From positions 2,208,915 to 2,272,914 of the forward strand of contig CM030940.1 of NCBI GenBank assembly GCA_018136815.1: 64,000 nucleotides of DNA, in the 5' to 3' direction. The notes beneath the pieces are model-generated. The model saw nothing but the letters and a program-made list of their open reading frames with translations. It was not told where the DNA came from and searched no databases. This document shows positions 10,401 to 20,967 of this stretch, piece after piece. The position numbers and the translations under genes are program-made. How positions within the stretch are numbered: position 1 is the stretch's first letter; every line of letters starts with the position of its first letter. The stretch comes from Isochrysis galbana (taxonomy: Eukaryota > Haptophyta > Isochrysidales > Isochrysidaceae).

Positions 10401-11423
10401 CTTTTTTTCTTTTACTCGCAACGAAACGGGAGTGCCAAGATGCCAAGATTCATAGAGTAGTAGCGTGAGAGTTTTATTGTTGTGTTAGTATAACCTTAGT
10501 GCTGCGGGACCGTAGCCCTTCGATAATAATAAAAAACATCTGAGCGTTTGTACCACTACTGGCACGAGCCCGGTACAAAAAAAATTTCTTGACGAAGACT
10601 ACTACGTTTCTACACGTTACCCCTTCCTCTGGGGTCTACACTTGACATCGCCTCATCGCTCATCGCCTTCACCCTAACCTCTCTCCCCTTCCCGCTCCCC
10701 CCCTCGCCCCTCGTTCCTTTTTGTTTTGTTTCGGGGGGTCGGTCCATGTACACTACTTTGGGCCTAGCGTTGGGGGAGGGGGAGGCAAGGCTAGTGCTCG
10801 CTATTAATAGGCTCTTTTGAAACCCCCTATTAACGGCACATTAACATTAATTGGCTACCGATTAATAGGTTGGCTTCAAAACCCCATATTAATCACCCTA
10901 TTAATCGCTTCTCCGCCGACCTCCGACCTCCGACCTTCCAAAAAACCCTATTAATAGCCTATTAATATAAGACAAGTGTACAAGTTACAAGTTCACTGCG
11001 TTGTAGCGATGCAGCGCTTTCCCCACGAACAAAAAAAAGTTGAGGCCCAGGGCCCAGGTTGCACACAAGGTGTGCGCCCCCGGAATCGAACCCCGCAACT
11101 TGCAGCTTGCAGTCCACGACGGGACTGCTGCGCACTAACTTAGTCACTAAGCTAGGCTTAGGCTTAGTTCGCCGATGCTCACGAGGCTCAGAAGTAATAC
11201 AAATATTCATAGAATATCTTTGCATATCTGCATGCCATGTACAATCTCTCAATCTCTCTCTCTTTGTCTCACCCCGCCGCCCGCCACCCCCCCCCTCCTG
11301 TTCATCTCCTCTCTCTCTCTCTTCCCCTCCCATTTCTCGTCAGTTGGTCGCGTCAGAAACTAATATGAAACTATGGTTTGATGTTCTATAAGTCTATCTA
11401 TGGTCTATGGTGGATAGTGGTAT
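10401..11423. other. Intergenic, repeat-rich
   Basis: No gene is seen. 10528-10577 (aataataaaaaacatctgag ... actggcacgagcccgg) is shared with 35247-35295, and in inverted orientation with about 26780-26840. 10808-10975 contains at least six attaata motifs, including the palindrome ctattaatag. A tRNA-like segment at 11072-11135 is listed separately. Confidence 0.4.
11072..11135 (-). tRNA. Degenerate tRNA-like sequence (possible tRNA-derived repeat)
   Basis: Read on the minus strand there is a B-box-like ggttcgattcc. Outer strands gtgcgc and gcgcac can pair, and a perfect 7-bp hairpin (gcagtcc / ggactgc) lies between them. The T-stem does not pair well, the total is only about 64 nt and no full cloverleaf can be drawn. 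It is more likely a tRNA pseudogene or the head of a SINE than a working tRNA. Confidence 0.2.
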
Positions 11424-12851
11424 TGTCAGAGCAAGGCTCATCTCACTCTTGGAGATGGCCTGCGAGGGCGCGTCGGCAGCTAGCGCGGAATGCGGTTCTT
11501 GCGGGGAGCTCATGGAGCTTTCCTCGGGGGTGACTACGGGCATGGTGATCGACGCACGACGCACGACGCACGGAGGGCGCGGAAGTGTGGAAGGAGGCTT
11601 GTGGGAGGTGGTGGCAGGCGACTGGGGGTGGCTCAGGCGCGTGCTTGGCTTGTATTGACTCGTTGACTCGGGGTATAGACTCAGGAACTCGGGGGGACTC
11701 GCTTGGGAACACGGTGAGACTCGACGAAGTTGCTACAAAATCAAAATCACTCACAAGAAACCAAAAACCAAAGTCCTTGGGCTCAGAAGACTAACGTAAA
11801 CACTCCGGAATCATACGACAAACAAACAACAAACCCTCCCCGTGCGGCGAAGGCTGAGGTCGCGATCGCTCGTCATGCGCGAAGAAATACGGAAAGAGAG
11901 CGCAAAACTACGCAAACGAAGGGTTCGAACTATCAACTATCGTTAAAGTGAAACTCGTCCGCTGAAGCCAACGCGGAGGGTCGAGGAGAGGTCCAAACTC
12001 GCGCGGGGGGAAGAAGGCGATGTGCGAAGAGACCTTCTAGACAGAGACGAGCAAGGGGCGACGAAACAAGACGCGAGGCGCGAGGCGCGTGCCATTCGTT
12101 CTTCCTTTCTTTTACCGAAACCGCGGCGAAACTAACGTTAAACTGTCGGTGCCCCCTCCGCGAGAATCGCGAAGAAGATCGGACGAGATGAAGGCAATCA
12201 TCGAAGGAATCGCGAGAGGAATCGAAGCGAAGGGGGGGAACAGCGCGCGCGGGGGGGGGGGACGAACGACGGCCGGAGGAAACGAACCGCGCGCGGAGGA
12301 GAAAGAAGAACCTCGCGGGGGGGGATAATATAACGGCCGGAGGCGACGGATGGCACGCCGAGAGAAAGAACCTGCCGCGGGGGGGGGGGGGGGGGGCGAG
12401 GGACCGAGGGCACGGCGGGGCAGCGTGTGAGGGCGCGAGGCCGATCTCGGAGCGAGATCGCGTCCTTTCCCTCGCGGAGCGCAGAGAGACCCCCCACGAG
12501 ATATCTTGGGACCGGAGAATGTTTTGGACGAATCTTCCTGCCGTCGGCCGAGGAGAGGCGGACGGAGAGAGAGAGAGAGAGAGTCTCGCAGAGCGACTGC
12601 AGAACGAGAAGTCGAGGTCATGCCGGTTTATTACCTTAAACGAGCCAACAATTATAGTAACAGCAAAATAAAATTCGAATCGCAAATTTCGAGACCAAAA
12701 TCTGCAAACCTGGACTTGAGACCATGCGGAATCCGAATCTGTGTGTCTTGTGCGTCAGTGGTAACACGGGGAACTGTTCAATTGTAATTGTGAGCGCGTA
12801 CCTTACACCAATATTCATGCCTACAGCCTTCAGATGGGCAGGAATACAACA
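11424..12851 (+). repeat. Repeat family A, copy 1 (longest)
   Basis: The left part 11424-11829 matches 17576-17982 and the right part 12282-12851 matches 17986-18607, both at high identity. The middle block 11830-12281 (about 450 bp) is present only here. The right part holds a poly-G stretch, a short (GA)n run, and the shared blocks tgccggtttattacct and cctacagccttcagatgggc. It is a dispersed element of unknown class. No long ORF is conserved between copies and no clear terminal inverted repeat was found. Confidence 0.75.
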
Positions 12852-13870
12852 GGTATGGGCCCAGCCATGTCCGCTCCGCGCTCCGTCGTCGCGCGTCGCG
12901 CTCGCCCTCGCCCAAGCCCGTCCTCCCGCCTTTCTCTGCTGAGGAGGTGGTCCAGCCCGCCATTCCATCACTCCTGGCCATCTCCGCCGCGCCTCCCGCC
13001 GATCGTTTCCCTTCCGTATCATCGCATATCGAGCCAGTGGTCATGCTCGATCCGTCACGGTCGACGGCGCACCCCCCCCCCCGCCGCCCGCCCTACATGT
13101 GAAAAACAGAAAACTTGGTCTTTGTGTGAAGACCAAAAACAGTGTTTTTCACCATTTTTCTGAGCCTGGGCCCTAAGCCTGGGGCCAGCAGCGCCGGCGC
13201 GCCGGTGTGATGACGCGAGACGTGGACCGGGAGGCGCGCGTGGGGTTGGGGTTGATTATCACCGAGCTCATATTTGGTGTTGTGGGGAGGGGGAGGGAAG
13301 GGGGCGGGTGGAGTGCCTGCGCGCGGGTGAGAGACGCTTGGCGCCTGGCGCCACGCGAGTTCCCCCCCCCCCCCCCCGCCCCCCGCGCGCAAAATTTTAT
13401 AATATCATTTTTATTTTCTAACGTAAACACCATTTTCTAACGTAAACACTGGCGGCCTGTTTTTCGGGCTGTTTTTGGCTGTTCTTTTGTACAACCCAAA
13501 AACAGCTGTTTTTACTGTTTTTCTTGGGCTTGTCGACTGTTTTTCACATGTAGGCCGCCCCCCCCATGTATCTGTGTATTATATATGTTATATGTGTGTT
13601 TCCCGCTGTTTTTTCTGTGTTTCTTTCAAAGGCAAAAACACACTGTTTTTGCTGTGTTTGGAGGCAGATTCTGTGTGTTTCCCATGTAGGATTTTGTCAC
13701 GGACATGTGACATCTGCTAGGGATAGGGGCTTCCGTGAGTGTGTAAAGTTTATGTGTGTAATAAAGACCTTCCTTGACTTTACTGCGACTCTACAAAAGA
13801 AAACGAAACCTCGATGCACCGCGGCGGATGTGCGAAAAGTTAAAAGTTAAAGAGCGCCTCCCACGCCGTC
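12852..13870. other. Intergenic with an inverted-repeat element
   Basis: No gene is supported. 13092-13109 (cctacatgtgaaaaacag) is inverted at 13537-13554, bounding about 460 bp, and several further gtttttc/gaaaaac blocks lie inside and just outside it. The flanks are C/G-rich low complexity, so no target duplication can be judged. Confidence 0.45.
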
Positions 13871-14169
13871 GCCGCCGCCTCTCTCTCTCAGGTGGTGGCA
13901 GAGCCTCCCCCCATTTCTTCTCCTCCACCTCTCTTCCTGCTTCTATTCTCTCTTTTGTGTTCTTCTTTCTCTCTCTGAGAGGGTCTCCCTCCCTCTACTG
14001 CTCTCTCTCTCTCTCTCGCCCGCTCATTCTCACCTCTCTCCCCCTTTTTCTTCCTCTCGCTCCTCGTCGTCGAGTCGCTCTCTCTCTCTTCCCCCCCCCC
14101 CCTTTCTTCTTCTCCTCTCTCTCTCTACGATATCGTCTCCCTCTCTCTTCTCTCCCCACCCCTCCTTTC

Positions 14170-14235
<66 letters not shown>

Positions 14236-14444
14236 TCCCCTCCCGCCGCTCTCCCCCTTCGCTCCCCCACCCCCCCACCCCCCCTCCCCCCTCGCTTCCC
14301 TCGCTCCGCCCCTCCCTTCCCCACGTTGCGCGCGCGCGTCACATCGCCCCCCCTCCCCCCCTCAACCTCACCCCGCCTTCCATGCCCTCCTCTGCCCCCT
14401 CTCCCCTCCTCCTCTCCTCTCTCTCTCTCGCGAGAGAGAGACGG
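13871..14444 (+). repeat. CT-rich 5' region with (TC)n, R3H-SUZ gene
   Basis: A pyrimidine-rich stretch on the sense strand with a long (TC)n run at about 14166-14233. It extends almost to the start codon of the R3H-SUZ gene and is probably promoter/5' UTR. Confidence 0.8.
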
Positions 14445-16160
14445 ATGTTGCTTCGGCTCGAGAGTGAGCTCCTCCGCCTCCTCGCCTCTCCCTCCTCTCC
14501 CAAGCTGGAGATGCAGCCGCTCAGCAGCGAGCACGTCGCAATCGTCGCCGCTCTTGCCCACTACTTCCGACTCGAGCTACGCCTTGGACCGCACGAGGAG
14601 GAGGAGGCGCCGCTGCGGAGAGTGACGCTCTACAAGAAGGAGGAGAGTGCTGTCCCTCCGCTTCGGCTCGAGCAGCTCGTGCCGCCGCCGCCACCTCGCT
14701 CGCCCCCCAAGAGCGTTCACACAGAGACGACTGAGCCTGTCCACCCGGACGTCACCAAGGTGCAGCTCATGCGGCGCGAAAAGGTGCGGACACAGGCTAG
14801 GGCGCCCGAGGCGGTGCGACCAAGCGCGCAGGACGTCGAGGCCAAGCTCAAGGAGAAGGAGGCCGAGTATGAGGCTGCGCGTAGGCGCATCATGGGCGTG
14901 AGCGCGGCAGAGCCTGCGGTCGCCCCATCGGACGAGGCACAGGCCGCCGCGCCAGCGGCAGGTGTGCAAGGGACCGCTGAGAGCACGGCTGAAGGCGGCG
15001 GTAGCCCGCCTGCTAGCGCAAGCGGTAGCCGGTGCACCGGGCGCGTGACCAACTCGGTCGGCAAGGCGGCTGGCCGTGCCCAGGACCGCCACGACCCAGA
15101 TTACGATCGGTCTCGCATCCTGCGGCAGGGAAACGCCAATAGCGGTACCGGTGGCCTCGGGTATGCCGGTGTTGGCCTTGGGGGTGCCCCCTTGTCAGGG
15201 GCGGTCAACACGGGAATAAGCATGCCCATGGTTGGCGGCATGCCTGGCATGATGACGACTGAAGCGGCTGCGGCGGAGCTGGCCCGGATCCAGCTCGGTG
15301 CGCAAGGCGTGTACGGCCCACCCATCCCGACTGCGGGCGCCGGTGCGGGTTACGGCGTGCCACTGGGCGGTGCTTACGTCGGCTGCGGTATGCCTTTTCT
15401 GCCGGTGCATACGGGCGTCGGCTATAGCCAGTTCAATGGCGCGCTGCCTCCCCCGCCGCCGCCTCAGCCACCGCCGCCACCGTTCCCTCCTCCTCCATGC
15501 CATCCGCCCACGGCGCCCTTCGCTGCACCGCGCCCCTTGGGCACCGGCTGCTTCAGCTCACCACCCAATCCGGCTGTAAATCCGTTGGTGGGCGGCGGCA
15601 GTGGCTGCACCTGGCCAACTCCTGGCGGGTACCAAGCCAGCTGCTCAGGGCACGGGGCGGCGGGCCCCTTGGCGGGCGGCTGCGTTTTTGGGTACGCTCC
15701 GGCGCAGAGCGAGGGTGCGCATGCGTACCTAGCCCACTCGCACAACGGTCCGCGCAATACCCTTGAGCACACGCCCAATACCCTTCAGCCTACCCTCTTG
15801 CCAAACATCGCACCATCCTGCGGCCCTCTGCCTGGAGCGATCCTCCCACACATGACGGCCGATGCTGCAATGTTTCGACCGATGGGCACCGATGGAACGC
15901 CGCCGGTCAGCGCATTGCCCGCCGCCGGCCAGTCAGACGTGTTGCCAGGCGCCATGCTGCCTGGTTATGGACGCAGTGACCGATGCCCTGGCTCGAACGA
16001 GACAAGAGGCCGGGCCGCTGCGGCTCCAGTTGCCCCACCACTGCACCCGCCTCTGCCTAGTGGCCCACCTCCGATTGTCAGCGGAAAGTGTTCGCCGAGC
16101 TGCCCGCCGAAGCCCAACGGCTCGCTCGCTCCTCCCGGTCCACCGGCTCAGCGCACGTGA
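14445..16160 (+). CDS. R3H-SUZ domain RNA-binding protein
   Basis: A 571-aa protein with the layout of the R3HDM/ARPP21 family, cytoplasmic proteins that bind single-stranded RNA and poly(A) mRNP. The N-terminus MLLRLESELLRLLAS matches the helix before R3H domains. An R3H-like segment at about 27-78 (SSEHVAIVAALAHYFRLEL) keeps the fold pattern, but the signature Arg and second His are replaced by Val and Ala. A SUZ motif lies at about 130-150 (VEAKLKEKEAEYEAARRRIM). The rest is Gly/Pro/Ala-rich and disordered, with a poly-Pro run near residue 350. The frame is open 21 codons further up, but those residues come from the CT tract, so 14445 was chosen. It appears to be intronless. Confidence 0.8.
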   Translation: MLLRLESELLRLLASPSSPKLEMQPLSSEHVAIVAALAHYFRLELRLGPHEEEEAPLRRVTLYKKEESAVPPLRLEQLVPPPPPRSPPKSVHTETTEPVHPDVTKVQLMRREKVRTQARAPEAVRPSAQDVEAKLKEKEAEYEAARRRIMGVSAAEPAVAPSDEAQAAAPAAGVQGTAESTAEGGGSPPASASGSRCTGRVTNSVGKAAGRAQDRHDPDYDRSRILRQGNANSGTGGLGYAGVGLGGAPLSGAVNTGISMPMVGGMPGMMTTEAAAAELARIQLGAQGVYGPPIPTAGAGAGYGVPLGGAYVGCGMPFLPVHTGVGYSQFNGALPPPPPPQPPPPPFPPPPCHPPTAPFAAPRPLGTGCFSSPPNPAVNPLVGGGSGCTWPTPGGYQASCSGHGAAGPLAGGCVFGYAPAQSEGAHAYLAHSHNGPRNTLEHTPNTLQPTLLPNIAPSCGPLPGAILPHMTADAAMFRPMGTDGTPPVSALPAAGQSDVLPGAMLPGYGRSDRCPGSNETRGRAAAAPVAPPLHPPLPSGPPPIVSGKCSPSCPPKPNGSLAPPGPPAQRT

Positions 16161-16685
16161 AGGTGGGCCCTTATTCGGGGCGGCGCCGACACCCTCCACG
16201 CCTTTGGACTCGTCATGAGGCGCCGTCATAGCTCTCTGTATTATTGCATGGTCTCCATGTTTCCTGCAGCAGGCGTTGTGGAGGATGGACTTTGAGCCGA
16301 ATGCGCATGGCGTGGCACATACAAGTGTCATGCATTCTGCACCTCACACCTGCCATCGAAACGGGCCGTGTCAAGATTTTGGCATGGGCTTGAGAGACAG
16401 CGCTGCTCATTGCCAACAAGAGAGCATGCTCACGGGATGTGCAACTGGTTGCCGTTAGGGCTAAGTTGGGATCCGTCTCCATCGCGCTCGTGGTGCCATG
16501 CGCGTACAACACTGCACTAACCAGCAGGACCGAAGGTGGATGTTGCTCACATTTGACAGGATTGTGACGATCGCTTGGTTGCTTTCTGAGGGCTTGTGAG
16601 AGCGTGCCAGTGAAGTTGTGCATGGGCATGGGATCCATTATGTGCAGCGATAGTCGCATAACTCTTTGAGGATAAAGCCGTACCC
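16161..16685. other. 3' flank of the R3H-SUZ gene
   Basis: Probably 3' UTR and spacer. No coding region is supported. Repeat family B starts at the end of it. Confidence 0.4.
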
Positions 16686-17400
16686 CGGATACTGTGGAAC
16701 CTACTTTTATAAGTAGGGGTCAATGGGGGCCTCGCGCCCCCCTCTCTCCATCGCGGACACCCCCAGGGGTGGGCCCGTACAATCAACCACAGCCCCTGCC
16801 CCCTGCCCTTTGGCAGGGGCTCGGCAATCACCACACTGGCCCAGACCCCTAGTGGGCGCGGGGCGGGGATTCGCACTCCCACGCCCTGCGTGGGCCTGCC
16901 CTCGAGCTGACCCCCCCCCCTTCCCTGGTCGCCAGGCAGACAGATGCCTCTGGGCGGCTCCCATGGCCAGCGAGGCAAGCGTGGGAGAGGCGGGGGGGGC
17001 CAGGGGCTGAGCCCCAGCCCACTGCCCCCTGAGCTGCCCTGCCTAACCCTCTGGGAGCCCCCAAAGGACCTCTGAGAGCAGGCCGTGGCGCGCCGCATGG
17101 CAACGCGCCGCAGGGACACAGGTGGAGGAGAACGGAGAGAGGGAGAGGGGGGGTTTTGCACCCCCCGCGATGGAGTGCGGTAAGAAATGGGACCCGTTTG
17201 CGTAAGCAAACGGGCGGAGAGGAGCGGCTGGCGACAGGTGGGGGATGAGGAGGGAGAGGCTCAAGGCGCCTATGAGAACCCTTGTGGCAGGTATCTCGAG
17301 GCGCAGTCTTTTATTCCTCGAGGACTGCTCGCGGCGAGAGCTGTAAGGGCCGTTCCGCTTCATGGACGAGAGGACCCTCGTTGGCAAACGACGGGGTTAT
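16686..17400 (+). repeat. Repeat family B, copy 1
   Basis: Starts with the small palindrome cctacttttataagtagg, then gggtcaatgggggcctcgcg, and ends near gagagctgtaagggccgtt. The same order of blocks is present at 25908-26570, including gtttgcgt(a/t)agcaaacggg. A diverged relative lies at about 35290-35960. The copies keep no common uninterrupted reading frame, so this looks like a non-coding dispersed element of about 0.7 kb. Confidence 0.7.
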
Positions 17401-17575
17401 GAGCTCCGTCGCCCGTGCCATATTTCCACAGGTCTGCCTCGGGCGTATCAGATGGGGTTCGGGGAGAGAAGAAGAAGAGACGGGCTCATGGAGCGGGGAC
17501 GATGAAGATTTCTCAAGGGAAGAACTCGACCTGACGACCGGAGCCGAAGGCGCGAGCGAGGATTTTGTTTGTGCT

Positions 17576-18273
17576 TGTCAGAGCAGGGCTCACTCATCTC
17601 ACTCTTGGAGATTGCCTGCGAGGGCGCGTCGGCAGCTAGCGCGGAATGCGGTTCTTGCGGGGAGCTCATGGAGCTTTCCTCGGGGGTGACTACGACTACG
17701 GGCATGGTGATCGACGCACGACGCACGACGCACGGAGGGTGCGGAAGTGTGGAAGTAGGCTTGTGGGAGGTGGTGGCAGGCGACTGGGGGTGGCTCAGGC
17801 GCGTGCTTGGCTTGTATTGACTCGTTGACTCGGGGTATAGACTCGGGAACTCGGGGGGACTCGCGTGGGAACACGGTGGGACTCGACGAAGTTGCTACAA
17901 AATCACTCACAAAAAAACCAAAAACCAAAGTCCTTGGGCTCAGAAGACTAACGTAAACACTCCGGAATCATACGATAAACAAACTCCTCCCGCAGGAAAC
18001 GAACCGCGCGCGGAGGAGAAGAACCTCGCGCGCGGGGGGGGCAATAATATAACGGCCGGAGGCGACGGACGGCACGCCGAGGGAAAGAACCGCCTGCCGC
18101 GGAGGGGGCGAGGGACCGAGGGCACGGTGGGGCAGCCTGGGAGGGCGCGTGGCCAATCTCGGAGCGGGATCGCGTCCTTTCCCTCGCGGAGCGCGGAGAG
18201 ACCCCCCACGGAACATCCTGGGACCGGAGAATTTTTTGGACGAAACTTCCCTCCGTCGGCCAAGGAGAGGAGG

Positions 18274-18337
<64 letters not shown>

Positions 18338-18607
18338 TCGCAGAGCGACTGTAGAACGAGAAGTCGAAGTCATGCCGGTTTATTACCTTAAACGAGCCAA
18401 CAATTATAGTAACAGCAAAAACAAAATTCGAATCGCAAATAATTTCGAGACCAAAATCTGCAAACCTGGACTTGAGACCATGGGGAATCCTAATCTGTGT
18501 GTCTTGTGCTTCAGTGGCAACACGGGGAACTGTTCAATTGTAATTGTGAGCGCGTACCTTTCACGAATATTCATGCCTACAGCCTTCAGATGGGCAGGAA
18601 TACAACA
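17576..18607 (+). repeat. Repeat family A, copy 2
   Basis: Matches copy 1 at both ends but lacks its ~450-bp middle block, so the two halves meet near 17983. It has a longer (GA)n run than copy 1 (about 18277-18334). After 18607 the sequences diverge. Confidence 0.75.
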
Positions 18608-20067
18608 GTCAACAGTTACGAAACAATTTTTAAAAGAAAAAGATTCACACCGAGACACGCCAACGGAGACATCCCGGCGATGTTTGCCGGAGTGAGGTGG
18701 GATGACCCACAGCCAACTCTAGAGGAAGACGATAACATAGCTACCGAGGATACCGCCATTTTGGCTTCATTGCGGAGCTATTACGTGTGGCTTTTTAGCG
18801 AGAAGGTATCGCAAGGCGCTGAGCCTCTCCTTCACGCGCTAAGGCAGCGACAGATACCACCGGGCTCCCGCCCTCACTCTCACTCTTGTGCTGCCTTTTG
18901 CTTTTGTGGCATTCTCCCCTAGCGTGCGCCACGTCTACCTATAGCTAAACGTATCGTATGAGGTGGAGGTAGCACTGCAACGGGCCACAAGTACCAAGAA
19001 AAAATCAGCTATCGAAAATAAAATATAAAATTGCTGGGCCCGCTACCGCTAACCGCCAATGCGCACACGCGCGCGTATGTGAGACTGGTGTGCTTGCCCC
19101 GCCACGTGGGCCCACCTGACTCACGCAAGCCGCCTTGCTTTTAAGGTCGGAGTAAACGCACCGAGTGGCAGCGCGAGCCGTGCGCTTAACGCTCATTGGT
19201 GATTGATATTTATTCATGTCCTTGTCGGCTCCTATTCTCCTCTCAAGTGGGCACGTTCGTGCGCACCCTTGTCACCACGGCACACCAATGTCAGCCAATG
19301 CAAGGAAACCCCGCGCACTCATGACGAGCGCTCTCTCCTGAGATGGCGGTACTCGGCCTATGTCGATCTCCTCACTGCTCGCATCCGCTGAAGCTGAAGG
19401 CTAGGGTCCTAATGCTGCGCCCAAGCATGCTGAATCACTCGGTCTCTTTCCGTGCATGAAGTCGCCATGCACCACATAGTCTGCAAGATGTTACGATATT
19501 CAAAAAATTCGAAGCCCAAGTCGTCCCGGTGTACACCGTGCTCCTTTGGTCCTGTTTCGAAAGTGTACAACTATTCCAAACCCCCGTCGGCAAAGTAAAA
19601 GCAAATCGTGGTCGCTCTATGCTGGCGCCACTGCGGCGTAGCTTGCAATGGCAGCATCGACGCTCATCTTGGCCCTCCACAACCTATGTGTTCAAGCCTA
19701 GGCGGCCCATCCCCGGAGCATGTGCCTATGTCTCCAGCTGTGAGAGCGCTGACGGTATATTCACACCCCGCAGCCGCTCCACGGTAAGGACTCGAAATGG
19801 AGCGACGACGGCGACGCCGCACCGGAACGCCACCGGGCACTTGTAGGCTCGCTTGGCAGGGCGAACAAAGGAGGCCTGCGATCAGCCCACACTACGTGCC
19901 GAGGAAGGCTCGCAGAGCTGGGAACTCGAAAGGCAACAAGCTGCTAGTGGTCTGCGCGCAAGGGCCAGCACAGGTGCGGGTGATACAATGTTCACCGTGG
20001 CGCGAACGATCGCGACCTCGGTGTGTGATGCACCAAGGCGCGGCCCCTCGCCAACTAGCTCGTCGGC
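18608..20067. other. Intergenic
   Basis: A frame at 18620-18922 (containing DIPAMFAGVRWDDPQPTLEE and ILASLRSYYVWLFSEK) looks protein-like and ends at 18922. It opens inside repeat A, and no start or partner exon could be fixed. The rest holds nothing recognisable. ORFs at 19797-20303 are Arg/Pro-rich with no motif. Confidence 0.3.
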
Positions 20068-20507
20068 TTACTTGCGCGGGAAGAACGCACCATTGGCCGC
20101 GCATGCCATCAGATAAGAATGCACAGATGTACCGGAGTGTGCACACACCTGCTCCTCGTACGCGGAGGTGCCGCCCTCATGTGATAATTGCTTCGCGTCC
20201 GATTGCTGCGACGACTCGCCCGCCTCACCATCCTCCGGCTTTGCGCGGTCCTCCGAAATTCTGGGTGGCCTGCCTGACATGTCGGGTGTGTGGCCGCGCT
20301 TGACGGAGGAGTTGGACAGCTGCGCGATGGCCTCCGCGACTGGCACGTTGGAGGCGAGCGAGTCGTCGAGGTCAGCGAGAGAGACGGTGCTTACGTTCAC
20401 GATGGAAGAGTTCGACGAACGGGGCCTGGTGACACAGCGGGCAGGAGAGTCGGGGCGGACTGCAGGAAGGTGGGGTGGGGCTGTGGGAATGTGCTGGCGA
20501 CCTCACC
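20068..20507 (-). CDS. Unrecognised coding-like fragment
   Basis: An open minus-strand frame with ordinary composition (for example NVSTVSLADLDDSLASNVPV followed by EAIAQLSNSS). It ends at a stop at 20068 and has no methionine near its upstream limit. It could be the last exon of a gene or a relic. A plus-strand fragment at about 20835-20967 (FDHKPPFIFFPHFNLFALLS, then TIDFKDEVK and a stop) is similarly protein-like without a start. No family was recognised for either. Confidence 0.22.
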
Positions 20508-20967
20508 CTACTAGCTTGACTGACTTGCCAGAGCGGCCGGAGCGCGAGGACGAAGGAATGCTGTGCACGCTCAGGTGCGATGCGGACGATTGTAGGGACC
20601 GGACCGACGAATGCCTGCAGCGTGAGGGACATTAAGGCGGCACGTCGCACCCTCTCCTGACGGGAGATCCACCGGCCAGCTTGCGCCCCATGTGCCGGCG
20701 CGCTCCCCGCTCTGCAGACAGCCCAAGTGGCGATGGGCGCGGTGCCCATGATTCCCGGCCGCCCCGCTCAAAAGGAGCAGATGGTGAGCGATTTGAACCA
20801 CCGAGTGCTCCGCCTCACGCGTGACACCACCTCACTTTGCCCGTCGCCACCTTGGTGGGCCGCTTTGATCACAAGCCCCCCTTCATCTTCTTCCCCCACT
20901 TCAACCTATTCGCTCTCCTCTCGCAGCGTAGCGGGCGCACGATTGACTTTAAGGACGAGGTGAAGTG

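Noticed and set aside
9368..10446. Several 189-340 aa ORFs (Glu/Arg or Ser/Leu/Pro-rich) around 9.4-10.4 kb
   Set aside because: They arise from the GGAGA minisatellite. Only the segment at 9967-10099 carries a real motif (FAD Rossmann), and it is assigned to exon 1 of the flavoprotein.
11072..11135. A functional tRNA-Cys gene on the minus strand
   Set aside because: A GCA triplet and a B box can be found, but the T-stem and overall cloverleaf fail, so it is listed only as a weak tRNA-like sequence.
16547..17209. 220-aa minus-strand ORF across repeat family B
   Set aside because: The second copy breaks the frame and the diverged third shares no consistent frame, so coding is not conserved.
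19797..20303. 168-aa Arg/Pro-rich plus-strand ORF
   Set aside because: It has no motif and an unbalanced composition, and its tail overlaps antisense a more protein-like minus-strand frame.
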